Below the pieces are notes generated by a model. It did not search any database. It saw only the letters and a list, made by a program, of their open reading frames with translations, and was not told the DNA's origin. A program made the translations under genes and the position numbers. From Candidatus Nanoarchaeia archaeon (GTDB lineage Archaea > Nanobdellota > Nanobdellia > Woesearchaeales > JACPBV01), in contig JANQNH010000002.1 of the NCBI GenBank assembly GCA_028279655.1, positions 1 to 59,398 on the forward strand: a stretch of 59,398 nucleotides of DNA, given 5' to 3'. This document shows positions 1-15,000 of the stretch, in pieces (within the stretch, counting starts at the first letter, position 1; each line of letters starts with the position of its first letter).

Positions 1-3000
1 TGATATAGATATTATAGGTAATTGAATCCCCATCTGCATCAGTAGAGGTATAGTTGATATATGGTATGCCTATATAATTACTGTTATTGGAAGGATAGAT
101 CATGATTGGTACCGAAGGTGCTGAATTGATAACACTTACATTGATTGTAAATCCATCCCCCTCCTGCCAGGTGTTGTTCCAGTTCCCTGCTGTATCGTTA
201 GCATACCCGATGATGCTAAATCCAGAATTTATCGGGACAGTAATATTGATGGACATAACCGCAATAAACCATCCATCCCCTTTATCTGTCCATGTTGTCC
301 CAGAGATATTGGTCCAAGTACCTGTTTGGTTCTCAGAAATCACCCACCCACTTATGTTATAATTGTCCTTCCAAGTAACATTAAGATAAAACAGATTACC
401 TGTGCGGTTAGTCCCCCATGCTACAATATCTGTAGTATTATAATAAGGGGTGTTTAGGTCAATATAGAATATTTCTTCAGTAGCTGTTCCTGTTTCCCCT
501 GCAGCATCTGTACAGTTTACTGTCCAATTATGCTGACCACCAGGGATATTGCTTACAGAAAAATTGTTCTCTATGCTTTTATTTATGGTCTGGTTTGTGA
601 TGTTTAGCACACCATCGATTATGATTGAACAGTTAGTTATGTTTGAAGCATCCTCTGGCAGATAAACAAATAGTATATCTCTGTAATTGAATCTATTTGT
701 TGGTGCCACTGGACTCACAAGAGTGATGGTCGGAGGACCAGTATCTACTAATAATGACCATGTTTCAGAAGTATTTATATTCCCAGCCTGATCTTCGCAG
801 GTTATGTTCCAGTAAAATGTATTCTGGGTCATATTTACTGTGATGTTGGTAAGGGTTGTGTTTGTTGTATTAACACTTGCATTCTGGATCCCATTCAATG
901 TTAAATAACATGATAGGTTCTCAGCCATGTTATCTACGGTGGTAAAATTAAAGTCCACCACAGAATAATCAATAGTTAGGGTATTATTTGGTGAACTTAA
1001 GTTGATTGAAGGTTCAGTATAATCGACATGGAAGCTTTTTTCCTGTGCAGTGCCGATATTATCGTCAGCATCACTGCAATTAACAGTCCAATTGTATATT
1101 CCTTCAGGAACATTATACAGGGTGATATTATTCCATGCATTATTTATTATTGAGAAGTTTGTTACATCTGATTCGAGGTTCAGAACCAAGGTGCAATTAG
1201 GAATTACCAGGTTTGAATCATTCACAAAAAAATTGAAGGTTACATTTTTGTCATTGATCCATCCTTCCGGTGCACCCAATTCAACATAAGGGCTTACCAG
1301 GTCCCTGGTGATTTCAAATACAACATAATCCAGACCATTCTTATAAAAGGTTTCATTCGCCAATGCAACCACAGAATATCCTCCTGTAGACTGGTTAGCT
1401 GAACTCCAATTGTATGATAAGATACCATCAGAACCAGTATCTCCAGATGCCCTATGTACCCATTTTTCCCCTGCCCTTTGTGTTATACTTATTGGACTGC
1501 TTACATCATTTTGTATATCCAAAGCTAACTGAGTTGAACTATTCCTGGAAAATACCATCCATACTCTTATGCTGTAATTAGTCTCTGCAGCTATAGATGT
1601 CTCATCAAAGTTAAATCCAACGCTGTCGCTTTCAGGCTTAGGATCCACAGAGCTCTCAAAACCATCGTCAAATATTACAACCCCTTTAGAGTTATCTTGA
1701 CCATTTTTCCTAAATATCTCTGCATATACATTGATAGAACCTATAGTGTCATATTCGTTATACCATGATCCTGCCCAGAATTCATTTGCACCGATTCCAT
1801 CCTTATTTTTATGGTTATGCGTCCTGCTTTTTGATGGAGATTCTGTCTTATAGATGTAGTTTTCCCAGTTGCTCTCATTGTTGAGCAGGTATGCGAACCA
1901 TTGGTTCATATACCTGACAGACGGGTCATTTTCGGCTTCTCCAAAGTGAGCATAAAGGTCTGCTTTCACCCTTATCTCAGAGTCAATAAACCATATTGTA
2001 TAATTCAGGTCTGCAACTGAATCAGAGACAGTCGTGATGTTTCCAGGAATCCTGATCTTGGTTACTATCGGTCCAGTATCTACTGTTGATACATCATTAG
2101 CATAGAGATAATCATCCTGTCTTACCACAAAAGGGGCGATCGTGGAGTGAGGATTAGTCAATAAGGTATTATTGACTGTTATGTTGAAAAGTCCCCCAGA
2201 GCCAGCATAGCCCACATAGTCATAGTTGTCCAGAAGATTCCCTTCATCAAATTGTATTGTAAGTGATTCATTCTCAAATGATATGGTTAATCGAGATTTG
2301 TCGATATAGGCGCCACCATAGTTGATGCTCTTGCCAGAACCGCTAAAATTATAGCTGGGCTCAGCATATCCTGGAGCTTTCGTATTATTATCTATATCAA
2401 AATAGACATGATAATATCTTATTGTATTCTCAGCTGTTGTTTGGTTCATGATCCAAAAGACGCTTCCAATTGCGTTATTCACTGCATCAAAGCCGCTATC
2501 ATTGTCAAACTGGCTGGTGGTAGGTATAGATGTATTGTCGCTCCATTCTATGACCCTTACAGAATTAGCGTCAAATGCAGATCCACTGATTCCAATCTCA
2601 TTAACAAGAACATCAGTAAAGTTGATGCTCTTTTCAATAAGCTTATTCTTTCTTGATGTGTTGGTACTGTTTACCTCTATAGGGATCCTGTATCTCCATG
2701 ATACGTTCCACCAGGAAGCCGTAGCATTCCCTTTGACTATGTCAAGAACTATGCTTGTTTGTAATGGTGCTAGCTGATAGTCTGTTGTGTTTGCTTTAAT
2801 ACCCACAATTTTACTCTTCTCGTAGGTTGAGTTAGTGGTGTTAACAGTAACCAATACAGGCCTAAGCAGTTGTATTGAAAGGTTATAAGCGTCTGTTGTC
2901 CCTGTATTTGGTGTTGGGCTATCATCTGTACAATTGATAGTCCAATTGAATGTCGATACAGGCATATTAGGGAAATAAAAACTTTGTATTAGTTCCTGGT

Positions 3001-6000
3001 TGCTGACAAAAGTGTTATTGGTTCTGTTCAAGGTTCCATTTATTATTAAGGAGCAGTTCGAGATATCAGAAGCAAGATCATAGACCCTGAACCTGAATGT
3101 GATGTCCTGATCATTTGTTAAGGTATTGTTCTCAGGGCTTATTAATATGATCTCAGGGGGAGTCTCGTCTATTCCTACCGTTAGGCTTCTTTTGGATGAG
3201 TTCCCGACATTAAGGTTTGTAGAATTATCAGAACAGCTTACATACCACTCATAACTCCCAATGGGCATGTACGCTGAGAAATTCTGTGACATATCCTCTA
3301 CCACACTTGAGTTTGTCTGGTTTAATATATCATCAAGATATAGGCTGCAGTTTGTGATTCCAGAACCAAAATCAGAGACGTTGTATTTGAATACAATGTT
3401 TTGGTCCATAAGCTCTGCATCCTCTGGTGGATACTCAGATTGGACAACAGGGCCAACTACATCCTGGCCTACTACGAGCAGCCTAGTTTCAGAAAAGTTC
3501 TGGTTCATTGATTCGGAGTTATCTATGCATGATATGTTCCAGTAGAAAGTTCCGTTTTTCATATTCCTTATAGTGAAATTTTGGGTAGTACCTATACTGA
3601 TGGAGTTATTTGTTATGCATTTTTCACCAGGACCTTGATAACTATACGTCACATTAAGGAGTTCTGGGGTGTGACTTGTATTTTCAGTATCAAAGTAAGC
3701 CCTATACTCAAAGAAACGGTTATCTGAGATGTTTGTTAGTGTAAGATCATTGAAAGTTGCATTGGTAAAATATGATGATGATGTATTGTCAGGACCTATA
3801 AATTCCTCTCCTGCACAATTTGAATCATCACAGCTTCTAACCTGGAATTTAAGGTCCAGGATCCCTCTCTTGTAACGTTTTAGGATTTCCTCTGATGATA
3901 GGTCTCTGTTGTAGATAGCAACCTCATCTATTAATCCACGCCATTCATAAGCTACTCCAGGTCCACCGTTGACATTTCTGGCTCCTATCACCAATCTTTC
4001 ATTATTTGACGAAGCAGGATCAGAAAAACTGTTGCTATAAATCTCAACACCGTTTATATGCATCATGATCCTGGAACCATTCCACTTATACACAAAATGG
4101 GTCCACTGGTTCAGAGTTGGAATATAGTTGGTGTCAAAGTCAGTATTGTTTATGACCAGATGGATATCCTGTGCTCCATTTGCAACATAAGCTGCATAAA
4201 CCATATCTTCTTGGTAATTCTCATTTTTTGAAAATATATACATTGTTTCTGGAACAGAGGTGGGATGGATCCATGCTTCGATCGTGAAGCTCTCAGCAAA
4301 TCCAAACATAAGGCTGTTATCATTACCGAAATCAATATAATCAGTACCTCCAAAATTATAAGATCTGTTAAACCTTCCAGTATTACTAAGCGTAGCTCCT
4401 GATACTGTACCATTGTTCCCATTTCCTGAAAAGTCGTAAGTAAGGTCATTGTCTTCCCCATACCCTGATTGGTTATTGAAATGCATTAAAAGCACATTTC
4501 CAAGCATATTTACTCCACCTGGCAAGTTCTCTGTTTGCTGGTTGTTAGGAAGCTCCTCTTTATGTGGGATGCCTTCTCCCCAGCTAAATTCTCTCCAGAC
4601 GCTTGTAGTTGAATCTGTATCCAATGACAAAGAAAACGTCCCATTATCATAGTATGATGTGTTTGTTTCATCACTCCAGTTTAGGATCAGAGAACTGCCG
4701 TTATATTGTGTTTTGTTATATGTACCTGAAAACTCTGATTCAGAATCATCTGTAGAGTTCATATCCTTGATCCCATACACGCATAACGTGCAGCTAGCTA
4801 TTGAATATGAATGGCTTACGTTATAGGAAAATGTTACATTATTATATATCTCTTGCGTGTTGTTTTCCGGAAATTCAAGATTCACACTAGGAGCAGACGT
4901 TACCAAAAAAACAGTAATATTTCTTATCTCTGAAGAGTTTACATTGCCATCATCAGATGCATCTGTACAATTAACGCTCCAGTTGTATTGTCCGTTAGTC
5001 ATTCCGATAATAGTGAAGTTCTGTGTTGTTCCTTTCTCAACCGTTGTATTGGTTTTCTGAACTGCCCCATTGAATATCAAAGAACAGCTGGAGATATTTG
5101 AGATATCATCGGTAACGTTGTAATGAAAGGTCCTTGTCCCATCTGTTTCAATCGTGTTGTTTACAGGATTAACCAGACTAACTACTGGAGCAGCACTGTC
5201 AATTGTCACATTTAGGATCCTGGTTTCAGAAGTGTTAACATTATTATTGTCAGAGTTGTCCGAACACTCTATGCTCCAGTTATATATATTTGTGGTCATT
5301 CCGCTCTTGGTAAAGCTTTGAGTAACACCTTCTGTAACTGTGGTGTTAGACTGGTCAAACATGCTATTGACATATAACGAGCATTCCTCGATTCCAGAGA
5401 TGTCATCAGTAACATTATAATAGAAGATTCTATACCCGTCTGTATCTATGGAATTATTAGCTGGAGCTTCTAGATTGACAGTAGGTCCAGCATTATCTAT
5501 GATTACATTGAAGCTCCATGTAGGGCTGTTTCCGGTATTTGGAATGGCAAAATTATCTGTACAGTTTATGCTCCAGGTGTGAGTTCCGTTTGCTATGTCG
5601 CCGATTGTGAAGTTCTGGCCGGATTTACTCTCATAAATAGTTGTTGTGTTGGTCTGGTTTACCTTTCCGTCCAGGATGATAGAACAATTGGATATACCAA
5701 CTGCTAGATCATAAACTTGGTACAAGAAGGTTATATTTCCGTCAGAATCATTGTAGTTGTTATCAGGAGGATACTCAAGGGTTATCTCAGGGGGAGTAGT
5801 ATCCTGGCCAAGGGTTAGGTTTCTTAGCTCAGATGCTGCAGTATTCGCATTCGGTGAATCGTCAGTGCAGTTTACCTGCCAGGTGTAAAATCCGTTGCTA
5901 AGGTTGACAACGCTAAAGTTTTGTGAAATTTCCTCAACAATTGAGGTATTTGTCCAGTTCAGTGTCCCGTTTATAATCAAGCTGCAATTCTTTATTCCGG

Positions 6001-9000
6001 ATGCAAAGTCACTTACGTTATATTTGAAAGTAACATCATCATCAATCAACTGGGCATTATTTGAGGGGAATTCCAGGTATATATCTGGTGCCTCAAGGTC
6101 TGTTCCAACGGTGAGGTTTCTTGGCCTGGTTGTATTTTCATTATACTGTTCGGAAGAGTCTGTACAGCTAACATTCCAAAAGTAGAAACCATTAGACATG
6201 TTATATATGGTAATATTCTGTGTAACATTCTCTCTGATGCTGGAGTTTGTTTTGTTGACTGTTCCGTTAATAATTATACTACAGTTCTCTACACCAGTTA
6301 TTGCATCACTGACATTGAAAACAAAAGAAACATTACCACTTGTGCTCTGGGAATACTCGGCTGGGGATATTATGACAATAGCCGGAGGTACTGAATCATA
6401 TATCACACTAAAATTTCTGGTCTCTGTAACATTGGAATTACGGGCTATGCTGTCATCAGTACAGTTTATTGACCAGTTATAGCTTGCATCTACAAGATAC
6501 TCTGATGTAAAGTTTTGAGTTGAGCCGTTTGTCGGTACGTTATTCTTTGTATCTCCATATTGTTCTCCATTTATCAGCAATATACAATCCACAGTAGGTG
6601 TAAGGTCTGTGACATTAAAAAAGAAATTTACATACCCATTTGTATCAAGATAGTCATCTTCCGGAGATATTATGGAGATGATCGGTGCTTCAATATCATG
6701 CGCAACTGTCAGGTTCCTTATGACAGCCGTATCCACATTTGCATTGAATGAATCATCAGTACAATTAATCGTCCAGGTATAAAACCCATTGAGCATATTA
6801 AGTATTGTGAAGTTATTAAATGCTCCCTCCAGTATTGTTGAGTTTGTTTGGTTTATGGTTCCATTTATTATCAAAGAACAATCTGTGATTCCAGACACAA
6901 GATCCGTAGCATTATAATGGAAAGTGATATTGGTAGTTGAATAGCTTATATAATTTTGATCAGGGGAGGTTAGATTGACTACCGGTCCTGTTGCATCGTC
7001 CCTTACCAAAAATTTTGTATAGTTAGTTCCATTGTTGTATCCTATTGCCTGGACATAAGAAACAGCCGAATACCAAGCTTGGGACATGTTATTGCTGCTA
7101 TGATTAAATATCCAAAATCCATTGGTACCAGTCACATTACTGCTTCTTGCCATCCATTCCTCTTCTTTACCATAAGTTATCATCAGATCAGCCTGGCTCT
7201 TGTAGGTGGCATTCATCCAGTCATCACTTCTTACAACTGTAGATATACTGACCTCATCTATTGAGCCGTTAAAGATATTCTGCATTCTGGAATCATACCC
7301 TATGAAAAGCCAATTTTGGTTACCAACACCGTTTGCATCTACACCATACTGAGGATTTGAAGTATCTGCTTGTCCGTTGATATAGAATCTTGTAAAATTT
7401 GTAGTCTCAGTGAACGTCACTCCAACATACTGCCATTCATTTAATGATAAAGTGCCATCCGATTTAGGGCTGTTTTGTCTTGTGTCATCCATGTTTAGAA
7501 CCAATCTTGAGGTTGAGACCATCCCAAATACCATTGTGTCCCCCCACCTCTGCCCTACAAATGTTGAACAATTATTGTTACCAGATCCCGGCAACTTAGT
7601 TGGTTTAACCCAGGCCGTGATTGTGAAGTTATTAGTATCTCTAAAGGTATTGGAAAATCCACCGCTTGCATCAACATAATCATTCAGACCATCAAAGCCA
7701 TACCCCCCATCTATGGTACCATTAGTTCCAAAAACCCCACCCGTACCACTTCCATCATTGTCATTTTCAGTAGAATCAATCGCGTTTGGATTTGTGCCCG
7801 TACCATTAAGATGCCAAACCGCCTTGTAATACTCATCATAAGTATCTTCCATATCCAGTACACTAGGAGCATTCGTATTATTATAATATAACCACATATA
7901 ATCTGTATCACTATTAGCGATTAGGCTTTGCACTTTTACCCATATGATGCTGTCCCCGGTAGTATTCCATTTTTCAATATGATACGTTTGCTGAAATAAA
8001 TCACTATTCATAATTCTGATATCCGATCCACCAGGTTCTGTATAAGAATAGTTTATGATTGATGGGTTTATCTTTACCATCATAGTAAAGTTAGTAAGAT
8101 TCTCATTAATATCTGAAGTATTGAGGTCTAATTTTATCCTACGCTTCCATGAGGTATTCCACCAAGGATGAGATGTATTCCCTTTGATTATGTCTGTCCT
8201 TACACTGGAATTTTGTGGATTGTTGAAATTGTCAGTTACGTTGGTTGTTACATATAATGTTTCATTGACCTCTGTCCCCTTCTCATAGATATCCTTATCA
8301 GTAGAAACATTGATTCTTAAGTTCATTAAAAAGGTTATATTAAATCCTCTTGTCTCAGTCGTATTTGTATTTGTCTGGTAAGAATCGTCCGTACATGTAA
8401 TATTCCATAGGTGGTACCCTTCTGGTATGTTAGTTACACTGAATGTCTGAATTGTTCCTTCTGGAACATTGTCTTGAGTATCATTGACTACCCCATCTAT
8501 AATCAAGGAACAATTTGCTATCGATGCAGATATGTCCGATACATTATATTGAAAATTAACATTAGCTGAGGTGAAGTTTGTATTATTTTCAGGAGATATC
8601 AGGGTTATTGTTGGATAATCCGTATCCGCAATTATAGTAAGGTTTCTTGTTCCAGAAGCTCCGGTATATGTGTTAGAAGAGCTATCAGTACAATTGATTG
8701 ACCAATTATACTGGCCGAGAGGCATATTGTTGAATGTAAAGTTGTTTTCATCATTCTCGTATGATTCGGTTATCTCCGTATCATTTATTGTTATGTTTTC
8801 CTTACCATTAATGATCAAGCTGCAATTTTCTATATCTGACATAACGTCATAGACTCCAAAGTAGAAAACAATATCATTAACCGTTGTTTCAGTATTATTC
8901 TGGGGGTCTCCCAGATATATCTCAGGGGGTGCAGTATCGTTGCCTACTATAAAATCCCATGTGCTAGAAACACCAAGGTTCATTGCAGATGAATTATCAT

Positions 9001-12000
9001 AACATTCTACTCTCCAGTCATGTGATCCGTATGGAAAATTCAAGGTAAAGTTCTGGGGTATGCCTTCTGTTACTGTTAGGTTTGTTTGTTCCGGAGTACC
9101 ATCGATATATATTGTACAATTTGTCACGTTGTACATCTGATCACTTACATTATACACAAAGGTGAGGGTCTGGTTAAGAGCATCAGCACCATCAGGGGGA
9201 TATGTTATATTTACTATTGGACCAGTGACATCCGATACAAGATTCCATGTGTCGCTTGTATCTGTGTTGTTTAGAATATCCCAGCATGTAACATTCCAAG
9301 GAAGAATGCCGTCTTCAAGTCCAGAAACAGTATAATTAGTAGCAGTAGCATTAAATGCTGAAACAGTAGCATTGACAGTTCCATTAATAGTAAGGTTACA
9401 TGTTAAGTTGGCACTGTACATATCATTAGCTGTCCAATTGAAGTTTATAGTGGGGCTAGAAGGATTAGAATTGTTATCAGGATAATTTAGACTTATTACT
9501 GGAGCACTATTATCGACTGTAAATGTGGTGCTGTTTTGGTTTGTGTTATCATTAGAGTTACCATGGGTATCATTGCACTTAATGTAGTACGTATGGACAC
9601 CTTCGGCTATGCTGCCCAGATCTACCGAATGGGATGTTCCGCCTGTAGTTGTGAATTCTGTTCCTTCGCCATAGTCAAAGCTAGCATTGGTATTATTATA
9701 CTGGCATACTGCATTCTCATCTGTTAAAGCAGTCAAAGTTATTGAGCCCTTAACAAATGAGCTGTTTAATGGTGTCATATTTGATATTACCGGAGGTACA
9801 GTATCAGTTATCTTCACAACCGCATCAGTTGAGTTTAGGGTACTTACAGAACTTAAGTTGGAATCGAATTCAACGTCAATCTTCCAGAAACTATCCATTG
9901 CTCCTGAAGCGTTTACATACCAGTTGAGTTGACAGGTTTCTCCTCCAGCCATAACGTTGCATAGCTGTGGTTGATCGTTTGTTGTATAGAAGGGAGTGTC
10001 ACCAGCTGTAGTGCTTATGTTAACCATATGTTCTCCTAGGAAAGCTTCTTGCGGTCCGTAGTTCAAAAGCTGATCCGCTGTACTATGAAAAGTAGCATTT
10101 ATCCAGGTATCACTTCTAGCAACCGTAGATATACTGACCTCATCTATTGAGCCGTTAAAGATATTCTGCATTCTGGAATCATACCCTATGAAAAGCCAAT
10201 TTTGGTTACCGACACCGTTTGCATCTACACCATACTGGGGATTCAAACTATCTGCTGCTCCGTTTATATAGAACCTAGTATTGTTTGTAGGACCTGTGAA
10301 AGTAACAGCAACATGCTGCCATTCATTTAGTGATAACGTTCCGGATGACTTAGGGCTGTTTTGTCTTGTATCATCCATGTTTAGAACCAATCTTGAGGTT
10401 GAGACCATCCCAAATACCATCGTATCCCCCCATCTCTGCCCTACAAATGTTGAACAGTTATTATTGCCTGATCCAGGTAAGCTGCCTGGGTTTACCCAAG
10501 CTGTTATGGTAAAGTTATTGAAGTCTCTAAATGTATTGGCAAATCCACCACTTGCATCAACATAGTCGTTCAATCCATCAAACCAATAGCCACCATCTAT
10601 CGTTCCATTAGTACCGATAACCCCCCCGGTGCCTGTTCCCGTATTGCCATTGATGGTGGAATCTATAGCAGTTGGATTGCTGCCGGTTTCATTAAGATGC
10701 CAAACCGCTTTGTAATAGTCATCATAGGTGCCTGTCATGTCCTGTACATCCAAAGCCCCAGAATTATTGTAGTACATCCATATGTGGTCCGTATTGCTGT
10801 TTGCATCGATATTATCTACTTTTACCCAGATAATGCTTTCCCCAGTTGTATTATAGACCTCAAAGTGATAATTTAATAATGTAGAATCATCATCTTCAAC
10901 AAATCTTATATCCGAACCATCCGATTTGGCAAAAGAGTAGTTAAACCTCGATAGGTTTAGTTTAACCATAATGGTGAAGTTGTTTAGATCTTCATTTCTG
11001 TTTGTGTTGTCAATAACCAGTTTTCTCCTCCTCTCCCAAGACTTATCCCACCACGTAGATGTATAGTTTCTTCTAGCAGCTCCTGTTATGTTCCCACATG
11101 TTTGGACAGGATTTCCCAAACATTCTACAGACGCATTTACCCAGAAAAAGTCATTTCTGTTTCTATTGTTTGTCTGGGCAGGAAGGGGGGTTAAAAGTGT
11201 AACATTTAGTGAACTATAGTTTGAGAATATATCAAACCGATAGGTTGCACTTGTATCTGCATTGCTGGCATTATCCCAACAAGTGACATTCCAATAGTGG
11301 GTTCCAAGGTCAAGTGTAGTGGTCCAGTTGTTGGGTGCTCCAACCGATGAATTAAGATCGCTTGCATTCACACTTCCGTCAATTGTGATATTACATGTTA
11401 CATTTGGGCTATAGTCATCATTGCCTGTCCAGTTGAAATTTATCACGGTTTCTGTAGTGTTATAATTCTCAATTGGGTGATTCAATGTTATTGTGGGTGG
11501 ATTATCGACTATATCATAGCCTATTGTAACATTCAGAAGCTCAGGACCAAAATTACCGTTTTCAGTATAGAAATTAGCCCTATATTGGAAATATTTGGCA
11601 TCGCTGACGTTAAAATCACTCACAGTAGCATTCGCAACCGTCTCGTTCCATGGATCATCTGTACATGCATCATCGTTACAGCTTCTTACAGTCATATTTA
11701 TCCTAAGTTTAGCTCCTCGTTTGTATAGGTCCAAAATCTCATCTTCATCTAGGGACCTGTTCCATACTGCAGCATCATCTATTGTCCCGTTGAATGGCAA
11801 AGATATTCCTGATCCAGTTCGTGTATAGAAAACCCCCAGCTGCAGGTCATCATTCCCGGTTTCCATGGATCTTGTATCAACATCGCTTTGCACTACTCCA
11901 TTAACATAAAGCCTCATTTGAGATCCATCATAAACACAAATAGCATGATACCATGTATCTAGCTCAGGCATATCATCAGAGTTGGTGTATGCCCCAAAAC

Positions 12001-15000
12001 CACAGGCAATCCTTTGGGTAGTACCCACCTGTAGATTATAACCAAAATCCCAGGTTCTCATTCTTGACATGATCCCCGCCCACCCAGAAGGGTTCCATCC
12101 ATCCGCCTTGAACCACGCACCGTAACTGAAAGCATCTGTCAATGCAAGAGACGTCTCCTCAGTTATGCTGATCTTATCATTGATCCCATCAAACTTAAAC
12201 CCTCCCTTAAACTTGCCTTCTGAATTAGGGATTGCACCATAGATGTCTGTCCCATTATTCCCGTTTCCAGAAAAATCATAAACATGGGTATTGCTTTCTC
12301 CATAACTGGAATCATTGTTTAGGTGCAATAGCAGAACATTGCCGCTCATATTTGTCCCCCCTTCTTCCGCAGCCCCATTGTCTGGGAGCTCTTTGCCTTT
12401 CCAGGAAGGTCCTTCTACCCAGCTGATGTTTTTCCATGCTACGATGGCCCCGGTTGTCTTAACAGAAGAGGTGTAAGTGCCTGTTGTATTTGTTAGGGTC
12501 AATTGTACCCCTAACTTATTATCCTTTATGCTTGTATTCGTATAATTACCCAGATCCCAGCCGGTAAATGTGAAATTACCATCTCCCCAATCACTTTGCC
12601 CATTTTTATCAAAAGCAAGACAATTCCATGTGAAATCATCATCAACGATATAATTGCCAATATAGTCATCCAGGTTGATAGAGAAGCTTGTAGAACCATA
12701 TACTCCGGTTACATCAGTAAAATTATCCTTCTTCCAGGTTTTATTCAGATTATGATACAAGGTGATGTTTGTCAGGTTTGTATTGTCTGTTGCTGAGCAA
12801 TTAAAGATAATTGCACTGTCCAGATTTACAGTTGTGCTCATATTTGCTGGAGTGTTCAGCGTTACAACAGGTGGCCCCTTCACATCCACCAGCCACCAGC
12901 TGCTGTTCCCTCCAAGCTCTAGATTATCAAAACAACCGATACTCCAGTTATACACAGAGTCTCCCAAGACCAGGTTGAATGTCTGGTTCGTATCCTGGAT
13001 TATGGGTGTTTGGTTTGACTTATTCCATACACCATTTATATACAAAGAGCAATTAATAATAGAGCTTCCGGCATCTATAACACTATATGTAAATGTGACG
13101 TTACTGCTGGTATTCCACTCAGAATTATTTAAAGGAGATATCAAGGTTATGTTTGGAGCCACGTTGTATGTATCGATTGAGATATTCCATTTCTCGCTAA
13201 CATTTGTATTCATACTATCAGAACAGTTGATCCACCACCAGTAGTGGTCATCCACCAGGCTTGCATTGGCTGTTATCTTGGTTGATGTTCCGTTGCTTAC
13301 AGATGTATTTGTTCCGTAGGCTTTAACCACACCGAAACTGTTATTCAGCCACAGCGTACAGTTCAAGATTGTAGCCTTATCGTCAGTGGCATTAAACCAA
13401 AAGTCAGGTTGAGTAGAGGTTTGGTTTATTGTATTATTAGATGGATTTTCAAGGTAAATCGAAGGCAAAACAGGATCAGCATAATATCCTATTGTTACAT
13501 TATAGAGCTTTGGTGTATAGCTCGTAGCTTCCGTATAGAAGTTCGCCTTATACTGGAAAAACCTATTGTTGTCAACAGCAAGAGAATTAAAGCTTGCGTT
13601 TGTTAATGTTTCATCCCACACATCATCTTCACATGCCCCATCATCGCAGCTTCTGACCGTAATATTTAGTCTAAGTGCAGCACCACGCTCATACAAATTT
13701 AGAATCTCATCTCCACTTAATGTCCTGTTCCATACTGCAACTTCATCTATCAATCCATCGAATGGAAGCGAAGCTGATGAACCAGCAGCGGTATAGAAGA
13801 CACCTACCTGCAAATCATCCACCCCTGTGCCCATGGCCCTTGTATCAACATCATCTTGAACTACCCCATTTACATAAAGCCTCATTTGAGATCCATCATA
13901 AACACAGATTGCATGATACCATGTATCTAGTTCAGGCATATCGTTAGAATTAGTATATGTACCAAAACCACATGCAATCCTTTGAGTATTTCCAACTTGA
14001 AGGTTATACCCGCTTCCCCAGGATCTCATCCTTGACATGATACCTGCCCAGGTTGTGAAGCTATCTGCTTTAAACCAAGCACCATAACTGATGCTGTTTG
14101 TTAGACTTAGGGGTGTTGCCTCGGTAATGCTTATCTTATTGCTTCCCTGAAACAAAAAGGCCCCATCAAACTTTCCTGATGAATTGGGAACTGCCCCATA
14201 TATATCTGTCCCATTGTTGCCGCTTCCGGAAAAATCATAGACCAACGAATCACTCTCTCCATAACTGGAATCATTATTAAAGTGCAACAACAGCAGGTTC
14301 CCAGTCATGTTTGCACCCCACTCGTCCGTAGTTTGGTCATTAGGCAATTCCTTATCCCCCCATTCTATCCACTCCCCCCAACTGATGTTTTTCCAGTAAG
14401 CTGTTGAACCTGCATCAAATATCTTTGATATATAGCTGCCATTAGAGCTATATGTAGAACCACTAATATTAAGCTCAATATTCTTGTTTGTGGAATTGTA
14501 TCTGGTATTGTTATAGGTTCCAAGATCCCAGCCTGAAAAACTGTTATTTGTATCACCCCAATCAAGATCCAGATAAGTATCATATGCAAGACAGTTCCAT
14601 TTAAGGGTTATATCCTTGAAAATACCCCCTTCATATAGGTTCTTTGAAAACTCTTTTGAATCACTCAATCCTGATATGCTTTCCATTTCAATTTCCTGCC
14701 ACTCAAAAGAATTATGGAAAAGAGACAAATTGAATAAGCCATAATCATCGATTGCCGAACAATTAAATATAGCATTAGAGTAATTTACAGAATTGTTGTT
14801 ATCAGTGGGATAATTAAGGCTTACAGTAGGTGGATTGTTTGATACATTTATAAATCCGATCTTTACATTCTGTAGCTCTGGTGTGTAATTTCCATCTCTG
14901 GTATAAAAATCAGCTTCGTACTGGACATATCTGTTAGCAAGCAATGATGATATGTTGTTGTATACAGAATAAGTGAAGTTCTGCTGCCAGTTTTCTCCAT

